Positions 1 to 5,033 of a DNA stretch of 5,033 nt are shown here, in pieces (positions within the stretch are counted from its first letter, which is position 1; each line of letters begins with the position of its first letter). The stretch spans positions 1 to 5,033 of the forward strand of contig JAAXVX010000123.1 of the NCBI GenBank assembly GCA_013335275.1. The letters are read 5' to 3'. Below the pieces are notes generated by a model, which was not told the DNA's origin, did no database searches, and saw only the letters and a program-made list of their open reading frames with translations. The position numbers and the translations under genes are program-made. The stretch is from Bacteroidales bacterium. Its GTDB lineage: Bacteria > Bacteroidota > Bacteroidia > Bacteroidales > UBA932.

Positions 1-441
1 CCCAACATAGAAAGGGTTTTCCTCAGTTGCAGGGTCAATCTCGGGATGAACAATGTTTAAACTCTGGTTGAAAACCGTTGGTTTGCCAAATACTATATAT
101 TCGGTATTGAGACGCAGCTTATCCTTTACCCATTTTACCCCTTTAAAAAATACAAGATCAATTACGCCTGTTGAATCGGCAAGAGATGCCACCAGCCTTT
201 TAGCCGGGCCTTTTTCTCCTATTACGTTTATTCTTGTGATTTTACCGCGGAGCTGGATATAACTCATGCTTGCCTCAATCTCGGAAATCGAGTAAATCTT
301 GGTGCGGTCTATATATCTGAAAGGGAAAAGAGTGAGCATGTCCCGGAAGCTTTTAATGTTAAGCTCCTTTTCAAGAAGCACAGCTCTTTTTGGCCCCACT
401 CCGGGAAGAAATTTGATTTCACTGTCCAGCATGCTCGGCAT
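1..441 (-). CDS. recG: ATP-dependent DNA helicase RecG, N-terminal part (runs off left edge)
   Basis: RecG is a monomeric superfamily 2 DNA translocase that remodels stalled replication forks and branch-migrates Holliday junctions. Reading the minus strand from 441 gives 147 codons open to the edge. Residues 11-20 read FLPGVGPKRA, the helix-hairpin-helix-like opening of the family. FRYIDRTKIY follows at 41-50, then the OB-fold wedge domain that grips branched DNA, from about 61 (YIQLRGKI) to at least 136. The stretch EYIVFGKPTVFN at 114-125 is typical of Bacteroidota RecG. The helicase motor domains lie outside the window, so the call rests on the wedge domain only. Two in-frame ATG codons are possible, at 441 and 432. 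An in-frame stop (TAA at 453-451) prevents a longer protein. I chose 441 because the length before the conserved block fits my memory of relatives, but a -7 promoter match at 446-453 leaves almost no leader for it, so 432 remains open. It is divergent from pdxA. Confidence 0.93.
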   Translation of the reverse strand, partial: MPSMLDSEIKFLPGVGPKRAVLLEKELNIKSFRDMLTLFPFRYIDRTKIYSISEIEASMSYIQLRGKITRINVIGEKGPAKRLVASLADSTGVIDLVFFKGVKWVKDKLRLNTEYIVFGKPTVFNQSLNIVHPEIDPATEENPFYVG

Positions 442-445
442 GCCA

Positions 446-453
446 CAAAGTTA
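446..453 (-). promoter_or_regulatory. candidate -7 promoter element of recG
   Basis: Read on the minus strand, 453 to 446 is TAACTTTG, an exact match to the Bacteroidota -7 consensus TAnnTTTG, just upstream of the recG start. Transcription would begin about 4-6 nt further on, at or next to the ATG at 441. No TTTG -33 element sits at the usual 17-23 bp spacing; the nearest TTTG (484-481) is 27 bp away. An eight-base match in AT-rich DNA can occur by chance, so this is a moderate call. Confidence 0.4.
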
Positions 454-464
454 ACAATCTTATC

Positions 465-481
465 TAAATTTTGTATCTTGC
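465..481 (+). promoter_or_regulatory. weak candidate promoter region of pdxA
   Basis: The short spacer upstream of pdxA must hold its promoter unless the gene is read from further upstream. Two near matches to TAnnTTTG sit here: TAAATTTTG (465-473), one base too long, and TATCTTG (474-480), one base too short. The second is followed by an A-run and would place the transcript start about 20 nt before the ATG at 506. No TTTG is found at the expected -33 distance for either. Confidence 0.25.
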
Positions 482-505
482 AAAAAAATTCTTTAAGCGC
501 GCAAT

Positions 506-1570
506 ATGAACAATAAAATAGTGGTTGGAATAACGCAGGGAGACAGTAATGGAATTTCTTACGAAGTTATTATCAAGGCTCTCTCGGATCCCAGAATTCT
601 GGAAATGTGCACTCCTGTAATTTACGGGTCATCAAGAATATTTGGCATTCACAAGAAGAATATCCCGGAGATGGAGGGACTCTCAACTAATATCGTAAAC
701 TCTCCCAAAGAATTGCATCCCAAAAGAATTAATATCATCAACTGCATACCTGATTCACTTGTAGCCGAACCCGGAAAGGCCTCATCCGAGAGTGCGAGGG
801 GTGCCATGCTTGCACTTGAAACTGCAGTTGCCGATCTCAAAAAAGGAGAAATAGACGTGCTGGTTACGGCCCCTTTCAATAAGGCATCTATGAACCGCGA
901 CGGATTTAGTTTTCCCGGGCATACAGAATATCTTGCAAAAGAGTTTGGCGTTCAGGAATCACTTATGTTTATGGTTTCTCCCGTACTTAAGGTAGGACTG
1001 GTTACAAACCATTTGCCTGTAAAGAGTATTGCTTCAGGCATCACTTCCGACCTCATTATTCTCAAGTATAAACTCATGGCGGAATCTCTCAGGAAAGATT
1101 TTGGAATAGACAGGCCTAAAATAGCCGTTCTCTCCCTTAACCCGCATGCCGGAGATGAAGGACTGCTTGGTACAGAAGAAGAAGAAATTATAAAACCGGC
1201 GATAAAAACTCTTAAACATTCCGGAGAGCTGGCTTTTGGCCCGTATTCCCCGGACGGTTTCTTTGCATCGCCGCTTATGTCAAAATTTGATGCGGTCCTT
1301 GCCATGTATCACGACCAGGGTTTGATACCGTTCAAGGCACTTTCATTTGAGAACGGTGTAAATTTCACGGCCGGTTTGCCGGTTGTGAGAACCTCTCCCG
1401 ATCATGGGACAGGCCATGATATAGCAGGAAAAAACCTTGCTTCCGGTGCATCAATGCTTTCGGCAATATATTGTGCAATAGATATATTCAACAAAAGACA
1501 AGAATACGAAATAATAAGGGCAAATCCGCTCAAAGTAGAAACACCTGTTTCCCGAAACAACAATGATTGA
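506..1570 (+). CDS. pdxA: 4-hydroxythreonine-4-phosphate dehydrogenase PdxA
   Basis: PdxA is a cytoplasmic, metal-dependent NAD(P) enzyme. It oxidises 4-phosphooxy-L-threonine in the deoxyxylulose-5-phosphate-dependent route to pyridoxal phosphate; the product is condensed by PdxJ. The 354-residue protein is full length, slightly longer than the E. coli enzyme. Motifs in order: ITQGDSNGISYE (9-20), VTAPFNKA (120-127), the substrate loop FPGHTEYLA (136-144), TNHLPV (167-172), SLNPHAGDEG (210-219), SPDGFF (248-253), MYHDQGLIPFK (267-277) and TSPDHGTGHDIAGK (296-309). The three expected metal-binding histidines are H169, H214 and H269, and the substrate-loop pair is H139-T140. The ATG at 506 puts the glycine-rich opening at the normal distance from the N terminus. 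There is no Shine-Dalgarno sequence, as usual in Bacteroidota. It is divergent from recG, and its last 8 nt overlap rnhA, so the two are probably cotranscribed. It could act on a related substrate, as some PdxA paralogues do, but nothing here suggests that. Confidence 0.96.
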   Translation: MNNKIVVGITQGDSNGISYEVIIKALSDPRILEMCTPVIYGSSRIFGIHKKNIPEMEGLSTNIVNSPKELHPKRINIINCIPDSLVAEPGKASSESARGAMLALETAVADLKKGEIDVLVTAPFNKASMNRDGFSFPGHTEYLAKEFGVQESLMFMVSPVLKVGLVTNHLPVKSIASGITSDLIILKYKLMAESLRKDFGIDRPKIAVLSLNPHAGDEGLLGTEEEEIIKPAIKTLKHSGELAFGPYSPDGFFASPLMSKFDAVLAMYHDQGLIPFKALSFENGVNFTAGLPVVRTSPDHGTGHDIAGKNLASGASMLSAIYCAIDIFNKRQEYEIIRANPLKVETPVSRNNND

Positions 1571-2054
1571 GCTTTTTACCGACGGAGCATCGAGGGGTAA
1601 TCCCGGCCCCGGAGGTTACGGGGTTGTTCTTAAAAGCGGAAGTCACAGGAAAGAGTTATCCGGCGGATATCTTTTAACTACAAATAACCGCATGGAACTT
1701 CTAGCGGTAATAATTGGCCTTGAGGCTCTCAAAAAAAGCGGGTCTGTAATAACAGTCTATTCCGATTCCTCTTATGTTTGCGATGCAGTAAACAAAGGAT
1801 GGCTTTTTGACTGGGAGAAAAAGGGATTTTCCAAAAAGAAAAACCCGGATTTATGGGAACGTTTCCTTAAAATATACAGGATTCACAAAGTTAAATTTGT
1901 GTGGATAAAAGGGCACGCCGGTCATAAAGAAAATGAAAGGTGCGATGTTCTGGCCGTTGAGGCCGCATTGAGCAAAAACCTTCCTTCGGATACAGGATAT
2001 CTTGCAGATAAAGAGAGTTCTCTGTTTAGCGCGGAGAGTAATCCTGACTCCTGA
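1563..2054 (+). CDS. rnhA: ribonuclease HI
   Basis: RNase HI cuts the RNA strand of RNA-DNA hybrids. It removes R-loops and replication primers in the cytoplasm. The 163-residue protein has every landmark of the bacterial type 1 enzyme: FTDGASRGNPGPGGYG (5-20) with catalytic D7, TTNNRMELLA (39-48) with E45, YSDSSYV (66-72) with D68, and KGHAGHKENERCD (116-128) with H118 and D128. These correspond to D10, E48, D70, H124 and D134 in E. coli. The basic hybrid-binding protrusion is present at about 79-99 (tryptophans W80 and W84, many lysines). After the usual DTGYL end (143-147) there is a short polar tail to residue 163. The start ATG lies inside the last codons of pdxA in ATGATTGA, an arrangement that favours translational coupling. 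The final 29 nt overlap the convergent mqnC. Confidence 0.97.
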   Translation: MIELFTDGASRGNPGPGGYGVVLKSGSHRKELSGGYLLTTNNRMELLAVIIGLEALKKSGSVITVYSDSSYVCDAVNKGWLFDWEKKGFSKKKNPDLWERFLKIYRIHKVKFVWIKGHAGHKENERCDVLAVEAALSKNLPSDTGYLADKESSLFSAESNPDS

Positions 2055-3111
2055 GCCAGGGTTCAAATCCGGCATCGGTTATCATTTTTTGCATCTCCTC
2101 TTTATTCCTTCTATAATCTGCACCCGCAGAAGAGACTACATTTTCCTCAATCATAATTGACCCCATGTCATCGGCACCGCAATGGAGCGCAATCTTTCCG
2201 AGCTCGGGCCCTATGGTGAGCCATGATGCCTGGATATGAGGAATATTGTTTAACATTATCCGGGAGATTGCAACCATTTTCAGGTGTTCTACCGCACTCA
2301 GGGGAGTTATTGAAAACATTCGGGCAAGCTTTGTATCCTCTGTTTGCATTGGCCAGCAGATGAATGCCCGGAACCCAGGAGCCTCCACGGGCTTGCAGTC
2401 CTGAATTTCCCGGATTGTAACCAGGTGACCAATCCTCTCTTCAAGTGTTTCGATATGCCCGTATACCATTGTAGCTGTAGAGCCGAGTCCAAGCTGGTGT
2501 GCGCATTTCATCACCTCAACCCACTTTGCGCTGTTTGGTTTTGCAGGAGAGAGAACTTTTCTTACTCTGTCCGACAGTATTTCTGCTCCTGCTCCGGGAA
2601 GAGAAGTGAGGCCCGCAGCAATTAATCTGCGGAGAGTCTCTTCAATTGATATTTTGCTTATCCTGGCAATATGCGCAACCTCCGGCGGGCCAAGTGCGTT
2701 GAGCTTTAGTTCCGGATCTATGGATTTAATGTCTGTGAATAGTTGTTCGTAGAAAGTGATATCGTAATTCGGGTGAAGCCCGCCCTGAAGCAATATCTGA
2801 TCTCCTCCCATCATCCTGAGCTCGGCAATCTTTTCCCTGTACTCGTCTTTTGTTGCTGTGTATCCCTTATCGCTCTGAGATATAGTGCAGTGAAAGTTGC
2901 AAAACAGACAACCGGAAATGCATATATTTGTGTAATTCACATTCCGGTCAATTTGCCAGCTTACCTTTTGAGCGGGGTTTAATTTAAACCTTATCCGGTT
3001 TGCCAGAGAAAAGAGTTCCTGTGCAGTACTGTTTGTATATAGAAAAACTCCCTCCTGAAGAGTCAGAGGGCTGCCGTCTAAGGCTTTGTTATGCAATGTC
3101 TTAATATCCAT
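2026..3111 (-). CDS. mqnC: cyclic dehypoxanthinyl futalosine synthase MqnC (radical SAM)
   Basis: MqnC is a radical SAM enzyme that cyclises dehypoxanthine futalosine to its spiro form, the third step of the futalosine pathway to menaquinone. Residue numbers use the ATG at 3111 (361 residues). The 4Fe-4S site is CISGCLFC with C64, C68 and C71, directly after DRNVNYTN. Then come LLQGGLHPNYDI (107-118), LNALGPPEVAH (147-157), LPGAGAEIL (171-179), TATMVYGHIETLEER (212-226) and the C-terminal block GADDMGSIMIEENVVSSAGA (312-331), which is typical of this subfamily. The related MqnE and CofH enzymes share the fold, but the GPPE, GAGAEIL and ASWLTIGP pattern fits MqnC better. The frame stays open to a TTG at 3141 (10 more residues), but that codon lies inside a -7 promoter element, so the ATG at 3111 is preferred. 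The gene is divergent from gpsA and convergent with rnhA. No other menaquinone gene is in the window. Confidence 0.92.
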   Translation of the reverse strand: MDIKTLHNKALDGSPLTLQEGVFLYTNSTAQELFSLANRIRFKLNPAQKVSWQIDRNVNYTNICISGCLFCNFHCTISQSDKGYTATKDEYREKIAELRMMGGDQILLQGGLHPNYDITFYEQLFTDIKSIDPELKLNALGPPEVAHIARISKISIEETLRRLIAAGLTSLPGAGAEILSDRVRKVLSPAKPNSAKWVEVMKCAHQLGLGSTATMVYGHIETLEERIGHLVTIREIQDCKPVEAPGFRAFICWPMQTEDTKLARMFSITPLSAVEHLKMVAISRIMLNNIPHIQASWLTIGPELGKIALHCGADDMGSIMIEENVVSSAGADYRRNKEEMQKMITDAGFEPWLRSQDYSPR

Positions 3112-3138
3112 TATTTTAGTTTCCACATAATGTGTCTG

Positions 3139-3173
3139 CAAAAGTAGAAGTTTTATTTAGAAAATGTTACAAA
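3139..3173 (-). promoter_or_regulatory. mqnC promoter (Bacteroidota -33/-7 type)
   Basis: On the minus strand, 3146 to 3139 reads TACTTTTG, a perfect TAnnTTTG -7 element. A TTTG at 3173 to 3170 can serve as -33, with a 23-bp spacer at the long end of the accepted range. Transcription would start near 3133-3135, giving a leader of roughly 22-24 nt before the ATG at 3111. The site excludes the TTG at 3141 as a start. The upstream half overlaps the gpsA promoter. Confidence 0.6.
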
Positions 3174-3186
3174 ATGGGTATATTTG
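3156..3186 (+). promoter_or_regulatory. gpsA-pgi promoter (Bacteroidota -33/-7 type)
   Basis: TATATTTG at 3179-3186 is a perfect TAnnTTTG -7 element. TTTA at 3156-3159, one mismatch from the -33 TTTG, lies 19 bp upstream, the preferred spacing. Transcription would start near 3191, giving a leader of about 30 nt before the ATG at 3224. The ATG at 3164 lies upstream of this -7 element and would not be on the transcript. The promoter shares 3156-3173 with the oppositely directed mqnC promoter. Confidence 0.6.
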
Positions 3187-3223
3187 TGTTACTAAAAACC
3201 TGGATAAACAATTTTATATCGAC

Positions 3224-4237
3224 ATGGATAATTTCTTTGAAAGAAAGGACCTTCGCTACGCAATGATTGGCAGCGGAAGCTGGGCTACGGCTCTGGCAAA
3301 ACTGCTGCTGAATCATCAGGAGCGGATTTCCTGGTATGTGAGGGATGATGAGATGATGGACCAGCTTAAACAAACAGGACACAATCCATATTACCTTCAG
3401 GCGGTTCAGTTTGAATCTTCAAAAATTGACTTCAGCTCCGACATCAATGAAGTAATAGATTCTGCAGATGTTCTTCTGTTTACGATACCGTCTGCCTATT
3501 TTATGAACGAGGCAATTAAAATTAAACGCTCTCTTGAGGATAAGTTTATAATTACTGCCATTAAAGGCATGGTGCCTGTAGACAATATCACCATTGCAGA
3601 GTATTTTAACATTAATCATTTTGTACCATACGGCAGGATAGCAGTTATAAGCGGCCCTTGCCACGCAGAAGAGGTTGCGATGGAAAGGCTTTCGTATCTT
3701 ACTCTTTCCAGCAAGTACATAGAAGTTGCCCGCTCGCTTTGTGATGTGTTTACCTGCAGTTATATTAAAACAGTTCCGGGAACCGACATTTACGGAGTTG
3801 AATATGCGGCTGTTCTTAAAAACATTTATGCTGTTGCAGCAGGTGTATGCCATGCTCTTTCGTACGGAGACAACTTTATGGCTGTTCTCATTACGAATTC
3901 ATTCCACGAAATGAGGGACTTCCTTCATGCCACTCACCCGGATTCAAACAGAAAAACCTCTAAATCGGCCTATCTGGGAGACCTGCTTGTTACATGCTAT
4001 TCCCAGTTCAGCAGAAACAGAACATTCGGCAGTATGATTGGCAAGGGATATTCCGTACACTCTGCGCAGGTTGAGATGAACATGGTTGCCGAAGGTTATT
4101 ACGGCACCAAATGTATTTACGAAATAAACAAGAAATACAATGTGGACATGCCAATTGCAGAGGCGATGTATAAGATACTTTATGAACACAAGTATCCTGC
4201 ATATATCATTAAACAGTTAACCGAACAATTGCAGTAA
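3224..4237 (+). CDS. gpsA: NAD(P)H-dependent glycerol-3-phosphate dehydrogenase GpsA
   Basis: GpsA reduces dihydroxyacetone phosphate to sn-glycerol 3-phosphate, the backbone for phospholipid synthesis, in the cytoplasm. With the start at 3224 it has 337 residues, near the family norm. The Rossmann loop GSGSWATALAK is at 16-26. Next come TIPSAYF (87-93), AIKGM (112-116) with a conserved lysine K114, SGPCHAEEVA (143-152), GVEYAAVLKN (191-200) with catalytic K199, YLGDLLVTCYSQFSRNRTFG (250-269) with the substrate-binding SRNR, and AEGYYGTK (289-296). GPCHAEEVA in place of the proteobacterial GPSFA form fits Bacteroidota. The open frame extends up to an ATG at 3164, but those 20 extra residues precede the nucleotide-binding fold, show no family feature, and are encoded across the predicted promoter, so I use the ATG at 3224. 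It is followed after 3 bp by pgi. Confidence 0.95.
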   Translation: MDNFFERKDLRYAMIGSGSWATALAKLLLNHQERISWYVRDDEMMDQLKQTGHNPYYLQAVQFESSKIDFSSDINEVIDSADVLLFTIPSAYFMNEAIKIKRSLEDKFIITAIKGMVPVDNITIAEYFNINHFVPYGRIAVISGPCHAEEVAMERLSYLTLSSKYIEVARSLCDVFTCSYIKTVPGTDIYGVEYAAVLKNIYAVAAGVCHALSYGDNFMAVLITNSFHEMRDFLHATHPDSNRKTSKSAYLGDLLVTCYSQFSRNRTFGSMIGKGYSVHSAQVEMNMVAEGYYGTKCIYEINKKYNVDMPIAEAMYKILYEHKYPAYIIKQLTEQLQ

Positions 4238-4240
4238 TTT

Positions 4241-5033
4241 ATGGAAAAGATTATAAAAGTAGATTTTAATGCAACAAGGCATTTTCTTACTGCCGGTCAA
4301 ATAGAGCAGGCATTCGGGAATGCTCTTGAAGCATTTGATACGCTTGAAAGCAGAGAGGGAAAAGGCAGCGAATTTCTGGGATGGCTCGATTTACCTTCGG
4401 CATCAGATAAATCTGTAATCGGGGAAATTGAACTTGTTTCCGAAAGATGGAAAAAGGAGATAGAAATAGTAGTTGTCATTGGAATAGGAGGGTCATATCT
4501 TGGCGCAAAAGCTGCCATTGAAGCCCTTTCACATCATTTTGACCTTTACGGTAAGACGTTTAAGGGCCCAAAAATCGTATTTGCAGGACAAAACCTTTCG
4601 GAAGAGTATTTGTCCGAGCTTATGGATGTTTTGGGAGAGCGCTCTGCGGCGGCGGTAGTTATATCAAAATCTGGAACTACAACAGAACCTGCAGTTGCAT
4701 TCAGGATTATAAAGAAATTCTTTGAAGACAAATACGGAAGGGAAGAGAGTGCAAAAAGAATTGTGGCAGTAACCGACAGTTCAAAAGGTGCTTTGAGAAA
4801 GCTTGCAGACAACGAAGGCTATACAACTTTCATTATTCCCGATGATGTTGGGGGACGTTTTTCCGTTCTTACTCCGGTAGGGCTTCTTCCTATAGCACTT
4901 GCAGGCTACGATATCAAATCCCTTCTTGCCGGTGCGGCTGAGATGGCAAAAATAACATCGGAAAGGTCGGAAAACAATCCATCCCTTGTATATGCAGCAA
5001 TAAGAAATGCCTTGTATGAAAGTGGCAAAAAGG
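4241..5033 (+). CDS. pgi: glucose-6-phosphate isomerase, N-terminal part (runs off right edge)
   Basis: This enzyme interconverts glucose 6-phosphate and fructose 6-phosphate in glycolysis and gluconeogenesis, in the cytoplasm. The frame is open from the ATG at 4241 to the edge, giving 264 codons plus one base. The SIS sugar-phosphate fold is visible: VVVIGIGGSYLGAKAAIEAL (77-96), the phosphate-binding loop ISKSGTTTEPAVAFR (141-155), and DDVGGRFSVLTPVGLLPIA (201-219), which contains the first PGI family signature. The short N-terminal region before GIGGS matches the compact (about 445-residue) bacterial form rather than the roughly 550-residue E. coli form. The C-terminal part, with the second signature and the remaining catalytic residues, lies beyond the window. 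Only 3 bp separate it from gpsA, so it is probably expressed from the gpsA promoter. No Shine-Dalgarno sequence precedes it. Confidence 0.96.
   Translation, partial: MEKIIKVDFNATRHFLTAGQIEQAFGNALEAFDTLESREGKGSEFLGWLDLPSASDKSVIGEIELVSERWKKEIEIVVVIGIGGSYLGAKAAIEALSHHFDLYGKTFKGPKIVFAGQNLSEEYLSELMDVLGERSAAAVVISKSGTTTEPAVAFRIIKKFFEDKYGREESAKRIVAVTDSSKGALRKLADNEGYTTFIIPDDVGGRFSVLTPVGLLPIALAGYDIKSLLAGAAEMAKITSERSENNPSLVYAAIRNALYESGKK

Noticed and set aside
53..262. 69-residue plus-strand open frame at the left end
   Set aside because: It lies opposite the clearly conserved RecG wedge domain; its sequence is low-information and has no start context.
952..1305. 117-residue open frame antisense to pdxA
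   Set aside because: It is a shadow of the strongly conserved pdxA frame; its translation is serine-rich and shows no recognisable domain.
2043..2060. Inverted repeat CCTGACT/AGCCAGG across the rnhA stop codon, a possible terminator
   Set aside because: The stem is only 4 plus 2 pairs with a mismatch, and no T-run follows on either strand.
2059..2070. GGGTTCAAATCC looks like the T-arm of a tRNA
   Set aside because: On the minus strand it encodes the conserved Gly-Phe-Glu-Pro near the MqnC C terminus. No acceptor stem, anticodon arm or D-arm can be found around it.
2069..2090. Small CCG/CGG hairpin followed by TTTTTT, a possible rnhA terminator
   Set aside because: A 3-bp stem is too weak, and the T-run is explained by lysine and methionine codons of mqnC.
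2026..3111. Alternative assignment of the radical SAM gene as MqnE or CofH
   Set aside because: The C-terminal GADDMGSIMIEENVVSSAGA and ASWLTIGP segments and the GAGAEIL motif fit MqnC better; MqnE usually differs around the cysteine motif, and F420 synthesis (CofH) is not expected in Bacteroidota.
3161..3176. Direct repeat AAAATG-TTAC-AAAATG between the two divergent promoters, a possible operator
   Set aside because: Six-base A-rich repeats are common by chance and there is no inverted symmetry typical of a regulator site; only conservation in relatives could revive it.
3419..3853. 144-residue open frame antisense to gpsA
   Set aside because: It is antisense to conserved GpsA motifs, has no family resemblance and no independent promoter that I can see.
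1..5033. Search for mobile elements, CRISPR arrays, tandem repeats or defence genes
   Set aside because: Coding fills nearly the whole window with known housekeeping genes, and no long direct or inverted repeats were seen by eye.

Overview
The window looks like chromosomal core-genome DNA from a member of the Bacteroidota. Three things point there. The proteins have the Bacteroidota style: RecG opens with LPGVGPKRA and later carries EYIVFGKPTVFN, PdxA has the ITQGDSNGISYE variant, and GpsA has GPCHAEEVA. No start codon is preceded by a recognisable Shine-Dalgarno sequence. Several intergenic sites match the Bacteroidota promoter -7 element TAnnTTTG. The base composition is moderate and even, and I see no transposon, phage, tRNA, CRISPR or defence gene.

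Layout, left to right. (1) The first 147 codons of recG lie on the minus strand and run off the left edge. (2) After a 64-bp divergent spacer comes a plus-strand pair, pdxA (vitamin B6 synthesis) and rnhA (RNase HI), whose frames overlap by 8 nt. (3) The end of rnhA overlaps by 29 nt the end of a convergent minus-strand gene, mqnC, a radical SAM enzyme of the futalosine route to menaquinone. (4) A compact divergent promoter region near 3139-3186 separates mqnC from gpsA. Each side has a perfect TAnnTTTG element, the two promoters are interleaved, and they move both start codons downstream of the longest open frames. (5) gpsA (glycerol-3-phosphate dehydrogenase) and pgi (glucose-6-phosphate isomerase) follow on the plus strand, 3 bp apart and probably in one operon. 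pgi runs off the right edge after 264 codons.

The genes form several small housekeeping units rather than one pathway: DNA repair (recG), cofactor synthesis plus nucleic-acid maintenance (pdxA-rnhA), respiratory quinone synthesis (mqnC), and central carbon and phospholipid-precursor metabolism (gpsA-pgi). There is no gene-free stretch longer than about 110 bp. I found no evidence of a new biological system. The most useful observations are the overlapping divergent promoters and the start-codon corrections that follow from them.
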